Assembly (NCBI GenBank): GCA_014649155.1
Contig: BMSM01000002.1
Coordinates: 186,001 to 250,000, forward strand
DNA: 64,000 nucleotides
Direction of reading: 5' to 3'
DNA from: Streptomyces griseoviridis
Lineage (GTDB): Bacteria > Actinomycetota > Actinomycetes > Streptomycetales > Streptomycetaceae
Both the position numbers and the translations under genes were made by a program. Below the pieces are notes generated by a model, which was not told the origin of the DNA, made no database searches, and was given only the letters and a program-made list of their open reading frames with translations. Below, in pieces: positions 26,020 through 34,408 of the stretch (the stretch's first letter is position 1; every line of letters begins with the position of its first letter).

Positions 26020-26990
26020 GTGGGGGAAGGAACCTCCTATCCGACGACGACCTCGGAGCACTGCTGCGGGAGCGTCCGGAGACCACGGCGGCCTGCGCCG
26101 CCGCGCTGCTCACCGCGCGGCACCGGCGGCCCGCCCACGACTACGCCGCCATCTGCCTGGCCACCCCGGCGGGCCGCCGGCATGATCACCGGCGCCGCCT
26201 TCCGCCGGGTCCTGAACGGGCTCGCGCAGGGCGACCCGGCCGGCCGCCCTGCGCCCCCGGCTGCTGGTGGCCGTGCGCGACACGGTCCGCCAGTGGGCCG
26301 CCGACGAGCGGCTCTGCGCGGCCCTGCCGGAGCTGCGCAGAGCCGGCGGGTGGCCGCGGCATGCGCGCGGCGGCCTCGCTCACCCCGGAGAACCGGACGC
26401 CGGCCGGGCGGGCCTTCGTGTCCCTCCTACGACGGCAAGGACACCGGCCCGGCCTCCTCCGCCGGCCGCGCCACCGCCGCCCCGGCGCCGGTCTCGGCCG
26501 CGGGGCCGGCCGGGCAGCCCGTCGGCACCCGGCCGCGCAACGAGGCCGCCGGGCTCTGCCCGGACGTTCCCGACGGCCCCCGGGCCGGCGCGGGCGCCCG
26601 GCCGGCCCCCTGTTCCTCCCGGTGGACCCAGCGCTGGACCCACGAGGACGACGGCCTGCTGCGCCCGGTGGCCGGCGCGGGACTCTGCCTGGACTCCCGC
26701 GCCGACGCCGGGGTCGTCGTCCTCGGCACCTGTGCCGACGAGGGCGGCGCCCGGGGCGGCGACGTGCGCTGCGCCCGTACCGGACGGGACGAGCTGGTGC
26801 CGCGCCGGGATCCGCAGCTCGCCCTCGCCCCGCTCGGCGCCGACCCCGGCGCCGACCTCGTGGTCGTCCTGCGGGACAGTTCCACCGTCCAGCGCCGGCG
26901 CACCGACCCGCCGGACGCCGGGACCCCGGGACCCCGGGAACCGGCGCCGACGACCCGGCGGCCCGGGCGGTCGGGCCGGCCGGACGCTGA
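26020..26990 (+). pseudogene. frameshifted RICIN (beta-trefoil) domain protein pseudogene
   Basis: Protein-like segments run in order but in changing frames: GTG start with MGEGTS (26020), DDDLGALLRERPETT (~26043-26175), GMITGAAFRRVLNGL (~26178-26245), VAVRDTVRQWAADERL (~26250-26355), MRAAASLTPENRTPAGRAF (~26361-26425), then TQRWTHEDDGLLRPV to DSSTVQRRRTD (~26430-26910). The C-terminal part (GLCLDSRADAGVVVLGTCADEGG) resembles a ricin-type trefoil. At least four frame changes, and probably an internal deletion after residue ~140, mark it as decayed. The end is approximate. Confidence 0.72.
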
Positions 26991-27002
26991 TCGGTACGCT
27001 GA

Positions 27003-28172
27003 TCAGTCCCGCTGCTCGACCAGGTCGGCGGGACCGGGGGTGGCCGGGCCGGCGTGCCCGGACAGGGCGAGGGTGAGATCGAGCTCGGCGAGCAGGCAGC
27101 GGATGACGTGCTCGACCCCCGCCTGCCCGTCCAGGCCCAGCCCGTAGACGTACGGCCGGCCCAGCAGCACCGCCCGCGCGCCCAGCGCCAGCGCCTTGAA
27201 CACGTCGTCGCCGCTGCGCACCCCGCTGTCGAACAGGACGGTCAGCCGGTCGCCGGCCGCCGCCGCCACGCCCGGCAGCGCGTCGGCCGCCGCGACCGAC
27301 CCGGCCACCTGCCGGCCCCCGTGGTTCGACACCACCACGCCGTCCATCCCGGCGTCCGCGGCACGCCGGGCGTCGTCCGGGTGCAGGACGCCCTTCAGCA
27401 CGATCGGACCGTCCCAGTTCTCCCGCAGGAACGCCAGGTCCGGCCAGGTCTTCGCGGGGTCGGAGAACATGCCGACGAAGTGCAGCACGGCGGCCTGCGG
27501 GTCCTCGTGCACCGGCTTGGCCAGGCCCGCGGTGAACGCCGGGTCGGAGAAGTAGTTGGCGGTGCCCACGCCGTGCAGGAACGGCAGGTACGCCTGGTCC
27601 AGGTCGCGCGGGCGCCAGGACAGCAGCGGGGTGTCCAGGGTGACGAACAGCGCCGTGAACCCGGCCGCCCGCGCCCGGCCCAGGAAGCTGCGGGCCACCT
27701 CGCGGTCCTTGGGCCAGTACAGCTGGAACCAGCGCTCGGCGTCGCCCATCGCCTCGGCCACCTGTTCCATCGGCGTGCTCGACGCCGAGGACAGCACGAA
27801 CGGCACGCCCTGCGCGGCGGCGGCGCGCGCGGCGGCCGGCTCGGCGTCCGGATGCATGATCGACAGCACCCCGACCGGGGCGAGGGCCAGCGGCGCGGGC
27901 AGGGTCCGGCCCAGCACCTCCACCGACAGGTCCCGTTCGCGCACGTCCCGCAGCATCCGCGGCACGATCCGGCGCCGGCGCAGCGCCGCCCGGTTGGCGC
28001 GGGCGGTGCTGCCGTCACCCGCGTTGCCCGCCACGTACCCGACCGGGCCGGGGCCCAGGCGCTGCTCGGTGAGCGCCTCCAGCCGGGTCAGGTCGGTGGG
28101 CAGCCGGGGCACGGCACCCGTCATGCCGTTCAGGTAGATCTCGTACTGGAAGTCGGCCCAGTGCTTCGCCAT
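27003..28172 (-). CDS. FMN-dependent alpha-hydroxy-acid oxidizing protein (lactate 2-monooxygenase-like)
   Basis: A 389-residue TIM-barrel flavoenzyme. ALAPVGVLSIMHPDAEPA and RWFQLYWPKDREV line the flavin. VVSNHGGRQV carries the catalytic His and Arg, and FDSGVRSGDDVFKALALGARAVLLGRPYV binds FMN phosphate. The length and the N-terminus (FQYEIYLNGMTG) are closest to lactate 2-monooxygenases, but glycolate or lactate oxidase activity is possible. It is single-gene, convergent with the RICIN pseudogene remnant. Confidence 0.9.
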   Translation of the reverse strand: MAKHWADFQYEIYLNGMTGAVPRLPTDLTRLEALTEQRLGPGPVGYVAGNAGDGSTARANRAALRRRRIVPRMLRDVRERDLSVEVLGRTLPAPLALAPVGVLSIMHPDAEPAAARAAAAQGVPFVLSSASSTPMEQVAEAMGDAERWFQLYWPKDREVARSFLGRARAAGFTALFVTLDTPLLSWRPRDLDQAYLPFLHGVGTANYFSDPAFTAGLAKPVHEDPQAAVLHFVGMFSDPAKTWPDLAFLRENWDGPIVLKGVLHPDDARRAADAGMDGVVVSNHGGRQVAGSVAAADALPGVAAAAGDRLTVLFDSGVRSGDDVFKALALGARAVLLGRPYVYGLGLDGQAGVEHVIRCLLAELDLTLALSGHAGPATPGPADLVEQRD

Positions 28173-28287
28173 CCGCGCGTCCGCCTCTCGTGGTCACCGC
28201 CGGGGAGCTGCGGCGCCCGACGATACCCGCCGGTAAGGAGGCGGCGGGAGGGGAGCGGTGGGAGAGAGCCTGCGGGGAAGGGGGCCG

Positions 28288-28485
28288 CTACCGGCGGGCG
28301 CGGTGGCTGGTGTCGCACCAGGGGAAGCGGCGGCTGCGGCGGCAGGTGCACAGGGCGACCCGGAACCGGTCGGAGGCAACCGTGGAGCCGTCCTCCAGCT
28401 CGATCTCCACCGGGCCTTCGACGAGCAGCGGCCCCTGGCGCTGGACGGTGATCCGGCGGGGGGTGTCAGACGGGGAGTTCGGCAC
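28288..28485 (-). CDS. CDGSH iron-sulfur domain protein
   Basis: A 65-residue protein. CTCRRSRRFPWCDTSH matches the CDGSH 2Fe-2S motif (three Cys and one His), in the variant with two cysteines close together, then the CDxxH end. Bacterial members are small redox or cluster-transfer proteins of uncertain role. The GTG at 28485 overlaps the 3' end of the methyltransferase gene by 20 bases, so the two are probably co-transcribed. Confidence 0.87.
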   Translation of the reverse strand: MPNSPSDTPRRITVQRQGPLLVEGPVEIELEDGSTVASDRFRVALCTCRRSRRFPWCDTSHRARR

Positions 28486-29119
28486 GGACGACCACCAGTT
28501 CTTCCTCGTTGTCGGTCGCGGACAGCAGGCCCCGGCGGCGCAGCCAGGCCTCCCGGCCGCGCAGGACGGGACCGAAGGCGATCCGGCGGCGCCGGGTCAC
28601 CGCGGCCTTCAGGCCGGCCGCGCGCAGGGTCCCGACGGTGCGGTCGGGATCGCTGAGCGCCGACTGCACCAGCAGCAGCACCCCGCCGGGCCGCAGCCGG
28701 GGCGGGGTCTGCCGGCAGATCCGGTCCAGCAGCAGGCGGCCGTCGTGACCGGCGTCCCAGGCCCGCGCCGCGCCCCGGGGCAGGTGGGGCCCGCCGGGCG
28801 CCGGGACGTACGGCGGGTTGGCGAGGACCAGGTCGAAGGTCTCGCCGAGCACCGGGGTGAACAGGTTCCCGTGCCGTACGCGCAGCGGCAGCCCGGCCCG
28901 CGCGGCGTTCAGCCGGGTCGTGGCCACCGCCCGCCACGACACGTCCACCGCGGTCACCCGGGCGCCGCGGCGCGCGGCGGCCAGGGCCAGTGCCCCGCTG
29001 CCGGTGCACACGTCCAGGACCGCCGCGGCGGGCGCCAGCGGTTCGTCGTCGAGGGCGTCGGCGAGCAGCGCCGTGTCTTCTTGCGGGGCGTACACACCCG
29101 GCAGCACCAGAGGACTCAC
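28466..29119 (-). CDS. HemK2/MTQ2-like N-methyltransferase
   Basis: A 217-residue class I SAM-dependent methyltransferase. VLDVCTGSGALALAAARRG is motif I, and VLANPPYVPAP carries the NPPY motif of enzymes that methylate glutamine, adenine or cytosine nitrogen. The short form without the N-terminal helical domain of PrmC resembles HemK2. The substrate may be a release factor, but that is not shown. The start is a GTG. Its 3' end overlaps the CDGSH gene. Confidence 0.85.
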   Translation of the reverse strand: MSPLVLPGVYAPQEDTALLADALDDEPLAPAAAVLDVCTGSGALALAAARRGARVTAVDVSWRAVATTRLNAARAGLPLRVRHGNLFTPVLGETFDLVLANPPYVPAPGGPHLPRGAARAWDAGHDGRLLLDRICRQTPPRLRPGGVLLLVQSALSDPDRTVGTLRAAGLKAAVTRRRRIAFGPVLRGREAWLRRRGLLSATDNEEELVVVRAELPV

Positions 29120-29140
29120 GCGCCCCTAGTACCCCTCTGG

Positions 29141-30169
29141 TCAGGAAGTATGAGCCGCGCTCTCCCGGACCGCGTCCTCCTCCAGCGGGGCGCGCAGCGA
29201 GGAGCGGCCCGCCCGCCACTCGGTGAGCAGCCGCGCGGCCAGCAGGTCCTCCACGTGTCCCGTGGCGTCGATACCGAAGACCACGTCCGGGGCGAGGTGC
29301 GGCTCCTCCTCCAGCAGGCCGCCGATCACCTCGTGCCGGACGACCTGCTCGTGGACGGCGTCGGCCTCGACGTGCTCGTCGTAGAAGTGCTCGGCGGCCG
29401 GTCCGGCGCCGGTGCGGCGCATCGCCTCGGCGAGCCGCCGGGAACCGGGGGAGGAAGTGATCTCGACGGCCGCGAAGTGGCCCACCAGGGCGCCGCGCAG
29501 GGACCGGTGCAGTCCGAAGAGGGACATCATGTTCACCGTGGCGAGCGTCTCCGCGGACGCCGCGTCCAGGTAGCGGCCGTACGTGGTGTCCAGGCCCAGG
29601 TCGGTCATGAGGTCGGCGAACAGCCGGGCGTGCACCCGGTCGGCGCGTCCGCCGCCGTACTCGTCGAACTCCACCGCCGCCATGCCCGCCTTGGCCCGCC
29701 CCCACAGCCGGGGCAGCACCCAGGCGTGCGGGTCGGCCTCCTTCAGGTGGTACAGGGAGCGCTGGGCGGCGTACTCGCGCAGGTGCCACAGCTCGCCCTT
29801 GTCGCGCAGGAAGTGACTGACGCCGGTGCCGTCGACGGGCTCCACCAGCAGGTCGGCGACGGCGTCCTCGACCGTGTCGTGGACGCGGGTGCCGGCCCGC
29901 AGGGCGGCCAGGAAGCGCTCCTCCAGGGCCGCGCGGAAGCGCAGCAGGCCCGGGTCCCACTCCAGCTCCGGGTCGACCCCGGCGAAGCCCCGGTAGTGCA
30001 GTTCGTAGCACTGGTACAGGGCGAGCTGGAGGTCGTCGCCCCAGGCCGGGACGGACGCGGTGGCCTCGGGGCGGGGGAGCGGGCCGGTGCCCCGCAGGTG
30101 GTCCCGGACGGCCGCGGAGAGGGGGCCCCGGGGGGACGGCAGTGATGGTTCTTCGCGGTCGGTGTGCAT
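29141..30169 (-). CDS. iron-containing redox enzyme family protein (heme-oxygenase fold)
   Basis: A 342-residue, largely helical protein. It has YQCYELHYRGFAGVDPELEWDP, EFDEYGGGRADRVHARLF and AAEHFYDEHVEADAVHEQ. The Glu and His residues spaced along helices are typical of the diiron heme-oxygenase-like (HDO) family, which includes oxidases and decarboxylases. The substrate is unknown. The ATG at 30169 is used; an ATG at 30202 is also possible because neither has a strong ribosome site. It ends 21 bp before the methyltransferase start, so the three genes may be one transcript. Confidence 0.8.
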   Translation of the reverse strand: MHTDREEPSLPSPRGPLSAAVRDHLRGTGPLPRPEATASVPAWGDDLQLALYQCYELHYRGFAGVDPELEWDPGLLRFRAALEERFLAALRAGTRVHDTVEDAVADLLVEPVDGTGVSHFLRDKGELWHLREYAAQRSLYHLKEADPHAWVLPRLWGRAKAGMAAVEFDEYGGGRADRVHARLFADLMTDLGLDTTYGRYLDAASAETLATVNMMSLFGLHRSLRGALVGHFAAVEITSSPGSRRLAEAMRRTGAGPAAEHFYDEHVEADAVHEQVVRHEVIGGLLEEEPHLAPDVVFGIDATGHVEDLLAARLLTEWRAGRSSLRAPLEEDAVRESAAHTS

Positions 30170-30287
30170 GGGGTGCCGGGTACCCCGGAAGGTTTCGCGC
30201 ATCCCCCAGGGGGCGGGGCCGAGGTGGGCGGCTGGTGCGCGACCAGCCCCCACGGCGCCCGTCGCCGTCCCGCGGCGCTCGGGCCCC

Positions 30288-30470
30288 TCACTCGTGTCCG
30301 GACTGCTCCTGCGCCCCCGTGTTGGGGGAGGTCGCGTCGCCCGCCTCGCCCCGGTGCCGCCGCTCCCGGTCCGACTCCGGATCGCGCGTCTCCGCCTCCT
30401 CGATCTCGCGCATGACCTCCTCCAGGGCCGTCTCGGGCTGCTTGCCGCCGTTCTCGCCGCTCTGGGACAT
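30288..30470 (-). CDS. small hydrophilic hypothetical protein
   Basis: A 60-residue acidic, probably disordered protein: PETALEEVMREIEEAETRDPESDRE has helix-forming runs of Glu. It has no cysteine or signal. GGAAGGAA before the ATG at 30470 supports translation. It follows the exopolyphosphatase on the same strand by about 30 bp. Function unknown. Confidence 0.65.
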   Translation of the reverse strand: MSQSGENGGKQPETALEEVMREIEEAETRDPESDRERRHRGEAGDATSPNTGAQEQSGHE

Positions 30471-30502
30471 GAAGGGTTCCTTCCTCGTTCGGTGCTCGGT
30501 GA

Positions 30503-31510
30503 TCAGTGGGTGGCCGCGGCGAGACGCAGGGGCACCGGACCCGGTGGCGCCGGCTCCTCGTTCTGCCGGACGACCTCCGCCCACCAGCCGGGGCCGTCCT
30601 CGATGTGCCGCAGCAGCACCCCCTCGCGGATCGCCCACGGGCAGACGGTCACCGCGTTCAGGCCGGTCAGCTTCATCGCCGTGTGGGCGATGACCGCGCC
30701 GGCCAGGCTCTGCCCGGCGCGCGGCGCGGAGATACCGGGCAGGCGGGCCCGTTCGGCGGCGGGCAGCGCCGCCAGCCGGCCGATCGCCCCGCGCAGGTCC
30801 GCGCAGCGCAGCTCCCGCTCCACGAACGGGCCCTGACGCCCGGGCGCGGCACCGCACAACCGGCCCAGCTGCTGAAACGTCCGCGAGGTGGCCACCGCGG
30901 TGCGCGGGCCCTCCCAGCGGATGCGGGCCGCCGCGTCCCGCAACTGGTGCCGCACCCGGCGGCGCAGCGCCCGTATCGCCTCCGGGGCCGGCGGGTCCTG
31001 GTCGGCGAGGAACTCGTGGGTCAGCCGGTTCGCGCCCAGCGGCAGCGAGGCCACGAAGTCCGGCAGCCGGCCGCGGCCGAACGCCACCTCCAGGGAGCCG
31101 CCGCCGATGTCGAGCAGGGCCAGCGGACCGGACCGCCAGCCCATCCAGCGCCGCGCGCCGAGGAAGGTCAGCTCGCCCTCCACCTCGCCCGGCAGCGTGC
31201 ACAGGGCGACGCCCGTACGCTCCCGGACGGCGCGCAGCACCTCCTGCCGGTTGGGCGCGGCCCGGACCACGGCGGTCGCGAACGCCAGGGGTTCGGCGGC
31301 GCCCCAGCGGGCCGCGGTCCGGCCCGCCGCGGCGACCGCCTCCACCAGCCGCTCCACCGCATCCTGGGGGACCGGGCCGCCCGGTCTGACGTCCTGGGAG
31401 AGTCTCAGCCGCCATTTGGCGGTGTGCACCGGCAGCGGCACCCCGCCGTCGGCGTCCGCCACCACCAGTCGGACCGTGTTCGACCCCACGTCCACCACGC
31501 TGATACGCAT
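30503..31510 (-). CDS. Ppx/GppA family phosphatase (exopolyphosphatase)
   Basis: A 335-residue protein of the actin-like ASKHA superfamily. The phosphate loops are VVDVGSNTVRLVV at the N-terminus and ALLDIGGGSLEVAFG near residue 140. The family hydrolyses polyphosphate or pppGpp. The two-domain length matches the short actinobacterial Ppx form. Here it is probably co-transcribed with the 60-residue protein that follows. Confidence 0.9.
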   Translation of the reverse strand: MRISVVDVGSNTVRLVVADADGGVPLPVHTAKWRLRLSQDVRPGGPVPQDAVERLVEAVAAAGRTAARWGAAEPLAFATAVVRAAPNRQEVLRAVRERTGVALCTLPGEVEGELTFLGARRWMGWRSGPLALLDIGGGSLEVAFGRGRLPDFVASLPLGANRLTHEFLADQDPPAPEAIRALRRRVRHQLRDAAARIRWEGPRTAVATSRTFQQLGRLCGAAPGRQGPFVERELRCADLRGAIGRLAALPAAERARLPGISAPRAGQSLAGAVIAHTAMKLTGLNAVTVCPWAIREGVLLRHIEDGPGWWAEVVRQNEEPAPPGPVPLRLAAATH

Positions 31511-31590
31511 GCTGCCGCAGGTACCCAGTTACGGCCGCGATCAACGTCCGTCACCCAGGGTTGGCCTGCCGGCAACCTTCCCGTGACCGG

Positions 31591-34407
31591 TCAGGCGAGC
31601 TGGCGCCGGACCAGTTCGCGCAGCCGGCCGCCGGTGTCGGCGAGCAGCGCGGCGGGCGGACCCTGCTCGACGACGCGGCCGTTCTCCATGACGACCACCC
31701 GGTCGGCGTCCAGCACGGTGGAGAGCCGGTGCGCGATGACGATCCGGGTGGCGTCGAGCGCCTTGGTGGACTCGATCACCGTGCGCTGGGCGGCGTTGTC
31801 CAGGGCGCTGGTCGCCTCGTCGAGGAAGAGGAGCCGCGGCCGGCGGATCAGCGCCTGCGCGATCATCAGCCGCTGGCGCTGCCCGCCGGAGACCGATCCG
31901 CCGCCGGAGACGACGGTGTGCAGGCCCATCGGCATCCGCCGGATGTCGTCACCGAGCCCGGCCAGCTCCGCCGCCGCCATCACCTCCTCGGGCGAGTACG
32001 GTTCGCTGCCCCGGATGACGTCCATGAGCGAGCCGGTGAACGGCTGGGCGTGCTGGAGCACCACCCCGCACTGCCGCCGCACCGCCGACGGGTCGAGCGC
32101 CGCGAGGTCCTGGCCGTCGTAGAGGACGCTGCCGGAGAGCGGGCGGTCGAAACCGATCAGGAGCCGCAGCAGGGTCGACTTGCCGCAACCGCTGGGGCCG
32201 ACGATCGCGACGAACTCGCCCGGGCGCACGTCGAGGGAGACGTCGTCCAGGACCAGCGGGCCGTCGTCGGCGTACCGGAACGACAGCCGCCGTGCCTCCA
32301 CCGCCCCCGACAGCGGCCCCGGCCGGGTGCTGCCCGCGCGTACCTCCGGTGCCGCCTCCAGCACCGGCTCGATCTCCTCGAACAGCGGCAGCGCGGCCAC
32401 CGCCGAGACGAACGCGCCGGTCAGCTGGGTGACCGAGGTCAGCAGCAGGGTCACCGAGGTGTTGAAGGTCAGGAACTGGGCCGCCGACATCGCACCGCGC
32501 GCCGGGCCCGCCAGCAGCATGAACATCAGCAGCGTGCACAGCGGCAGGTGGACCGCGCCGAGCACCGCGGTGAGGTTCTTGACCCGCCCGGCCTCGCGCT
32601 GGAGTTCCCGGCTGCGCGCGAACTCCCCGGCCCAGGCGGCGTACGCGTGGTTCTCGGCCGCCGCCACCCGCAGCTTGGGCAGGCCGCGCAGGGTCTGGTA
32701 CGCCATGTCGTTCAGCTTGTTGGTCAGCGCCACCAGCCGCCGCTGCCGGCGCACCTGCCACAGCCCGAGGACGAGGAAGACCGCGGCGACCACCCCCAGC
32801 ATGCCGAGCGCCGCCAGGGCCATCGGCACGCTGTACCACAGCAGCAGCGCCAGGTTCACCGCGCCGACGGTCACCGACTGCGCGACCGTCGGGCCGACCC
32901 CGGCGAGCAGCCGGCGGATCTGGCTGATGCCCATGGCGGCACTGGCCAGCTCACCGGTGGACCGCCCGGTGAAGAACGCCGTCGGCAGCCGCAGCAGCCG
33001 GTCCCACACGGCCGGCTGCAAGGCGGCCTCGATCCGGCCCTCCAGGCGCAGCACGGTCAGGTTCTGGAGCAGCGTGAAGGCCGCCGCCACGACACCGCCG
33101 AGCAGCACCGCCAGACACACCTGCCCGATCAGCCCGGTCTGCGCCCTGGGCACGTACTCGCCGAGCACCTTGCCGGTGGCGACCGGCACCAGCGCCCCGA
33201 CCGCCACCGTGACCAGCCCGGCGAGCAGCAGCCGGCCCAGGTCGGCACGGGTGCCGCGCAGACAGAAGCGCAGCAGCCCCAGCGGGCCGGGCCGCCGGTC
33301 CGGCAGCGGCCGGTAGAACATCACCGCGCGCGGCTCGAACTCCCCGGCGTTCGCCTTGCCCACCGGCGTCCGGCGGCCGGTCGCCGGATGCACCGCGACA
33401 TAGCCGCCGCGCTGCCACAGCAGGGCCACCGGCGCGCCGGACAGCGCCCGGTGACCGACCAGCGGCCCGGTGTCCTCCCGCCACCAGCGGCCCTCCAGCC
33501 GCACCGTCCGGGTCCGTACCCGTGAGGCCAGCGCGACGCGTTCCACCTCGTCGAGGCGGTCGCCCTCCGCGCCGCCGCGGGCGGGCTCGGCGAGGGTGAT
33601 CCCGGCGGCGCGGGCGACCAGGTCGCAGGCCGCGTACGTGGCGTCCACGTCGGCGGCCGTCGGGCGCCGCCCGGCCCGCCCGCCGAGGGAGGCGAGCAGC
33701 GTCCGGTCGGCCCGCGCGCCGGCCGCCTCACCGGCCTGGACACCGGCCGCGGTCCGGGACTCGTGGGTGCGCTCCAGCTCCTCGATCCAGCGGTCCAGCG
33801 TGGTCAGCAGCCGGTACTGCTGGTCGACCAGGGACTGCCACAGCGCCGGGTCCATCAGCAGGCCGTCCGCCGCCGGGCCGCCGTACTCCGTGCCGTACCG
33901 GACACTGCCCGGCGGCACCCGCATCCAGAACACGTCGTCGTCGGCGGGGGCCGCCGCGCCCCCGGCCGCCGTCGGCGCCTGGAAAAGCACGGCCAGACCC
34001 CGGCCGACACCGAGCGCCAGGGCGTACTCCAGCGGGCCGGCCGCAGGCGGCACGTGGTGCGGGGTGCCCCACTCGTCGTAGGACCAGGTCCCGGTGGCCG
34101 CCGGCTCGTACAGCTCGCGCAGTTCGACGCGGCGCACCACGCAGTCGCGCAGCGGGCGGGCGAGCAGGGTGTGCCGGGGTCCGGCGACCGGGCCGAGCAG
34201 CAGCGTGCCCGCCGCCAGCCGGCCGAGGTGGTGCCAGGTGCCCCGCTCGGCGGCGTCCACCGCGAACAGGTCCACGGCACCCGCCGCGACCACCCACAGC
34301 ACCTGCGGCCCCTCCAGGTCCAGCCGGGTCAGGCCCGCGCAGTCCACCGGCGTGCCGAGCGCGCCGAGCGCGCCGAGGACGACGTCGCCCTCGTGTACGT
34401 CGGTCAT
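31591..34407 (-). CDS. NHLM-type bacteriocin ABC transporter, permease/ATPase subunit
   Basis: A 938-residue protein. Residues ~1-380 are an unusual soluble region typical of NHLM transporters, with no peptidase. Residues ~390-660 form a six-span ABC exporter membrane domain, and ~690-930 the ATPase: VAIVGPSGCGKST (Walker A), SGGQRQRLMIAQAL (signature), and LLFLDEATSALD (Walker B). Paired with the C39-containing ABC gene upstream (1-bp gap), it would form a heterodimeric exporter. The partner gene order is the same as in NHLP bacteriocin export sets. Confidence 0.9.
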   Translation of the reverse strand: MTDVHEGDVVLGALGALGTPVDCAGLTRLDLEGPQVLWVVAAGAVDLFAVDAAERGTWHHLGRLAAGTLLLGPVAGPRHTLLARPLRDCVVRRVELRELYEPAATGTWSYDEWGTPHHVPPAAGPLEYALALGVGRGLAVLFQAPTAAGGAAAPADDDVFWMRVPPGSVRYGTEYGGPAADGLLMDPALWQSLVDQQYRLLTTLDRWIEELERTHESRTAAGVQAGEAAGARADRTLLASLGGRAGRRPTAADVDATYAACDLVARAAGITLAEPARGGAEGDRLDEVERVALASRVRTRTVRLEGRWWREDTGPLVGHRALSGAPVALLWQRGGYVAVHPATGRRTPVGKANAGEFEPRAVMFYRPLPDRRPGPLGLLRFCLRGTRADLGRLLLAGLVTVAVGALVPVATGKVLGEYVPRAQTGLIGQVCLAVLLGGVVAAAFTLLQNLTVLRLEGRIEAALQPAVWDRLLRLPTAFFTGRSTGELASAAMGISQIRRLLAGVGPTVAQSVTVGAVNLALLLWYSVPMALAALGMLGVVAAVFLVLGLWQVRRQRRLVALTNKLNDMAYQTLRGLPKLRVAAAENHAYAAWAGEFARSRELQREAGRVKNLTAVLGAVHLPLCTLLMFMLLAGPARGAMSAAQFLTFNTSVTLLLTSVTQLTGAFVSAVAALPLFEEIEPVLEAAPEVRAGSTRPGPLSGAVEARRLSFRYADDGPLVLDDVSLDVRPGEFVAIVGPSGCGKSTLLRLLIGFDRPLSGSVLYDGQDLAALDPSAVRRQCGVVLQHAQPFTGSLMDVIRGSEPYSPEEVMAAAELAGLGDDIRRMPMGLHTVVSGGGSVSGGQRQRLMIAQALIRRPRLLFLDEATSALDNAAQRTVIESTKALDATRIVIAHRLSTVLDADRVVVMENGRVVEQGPPAALLADTGGRLRELVRRQLA

Positions 34408-34408
34408 C

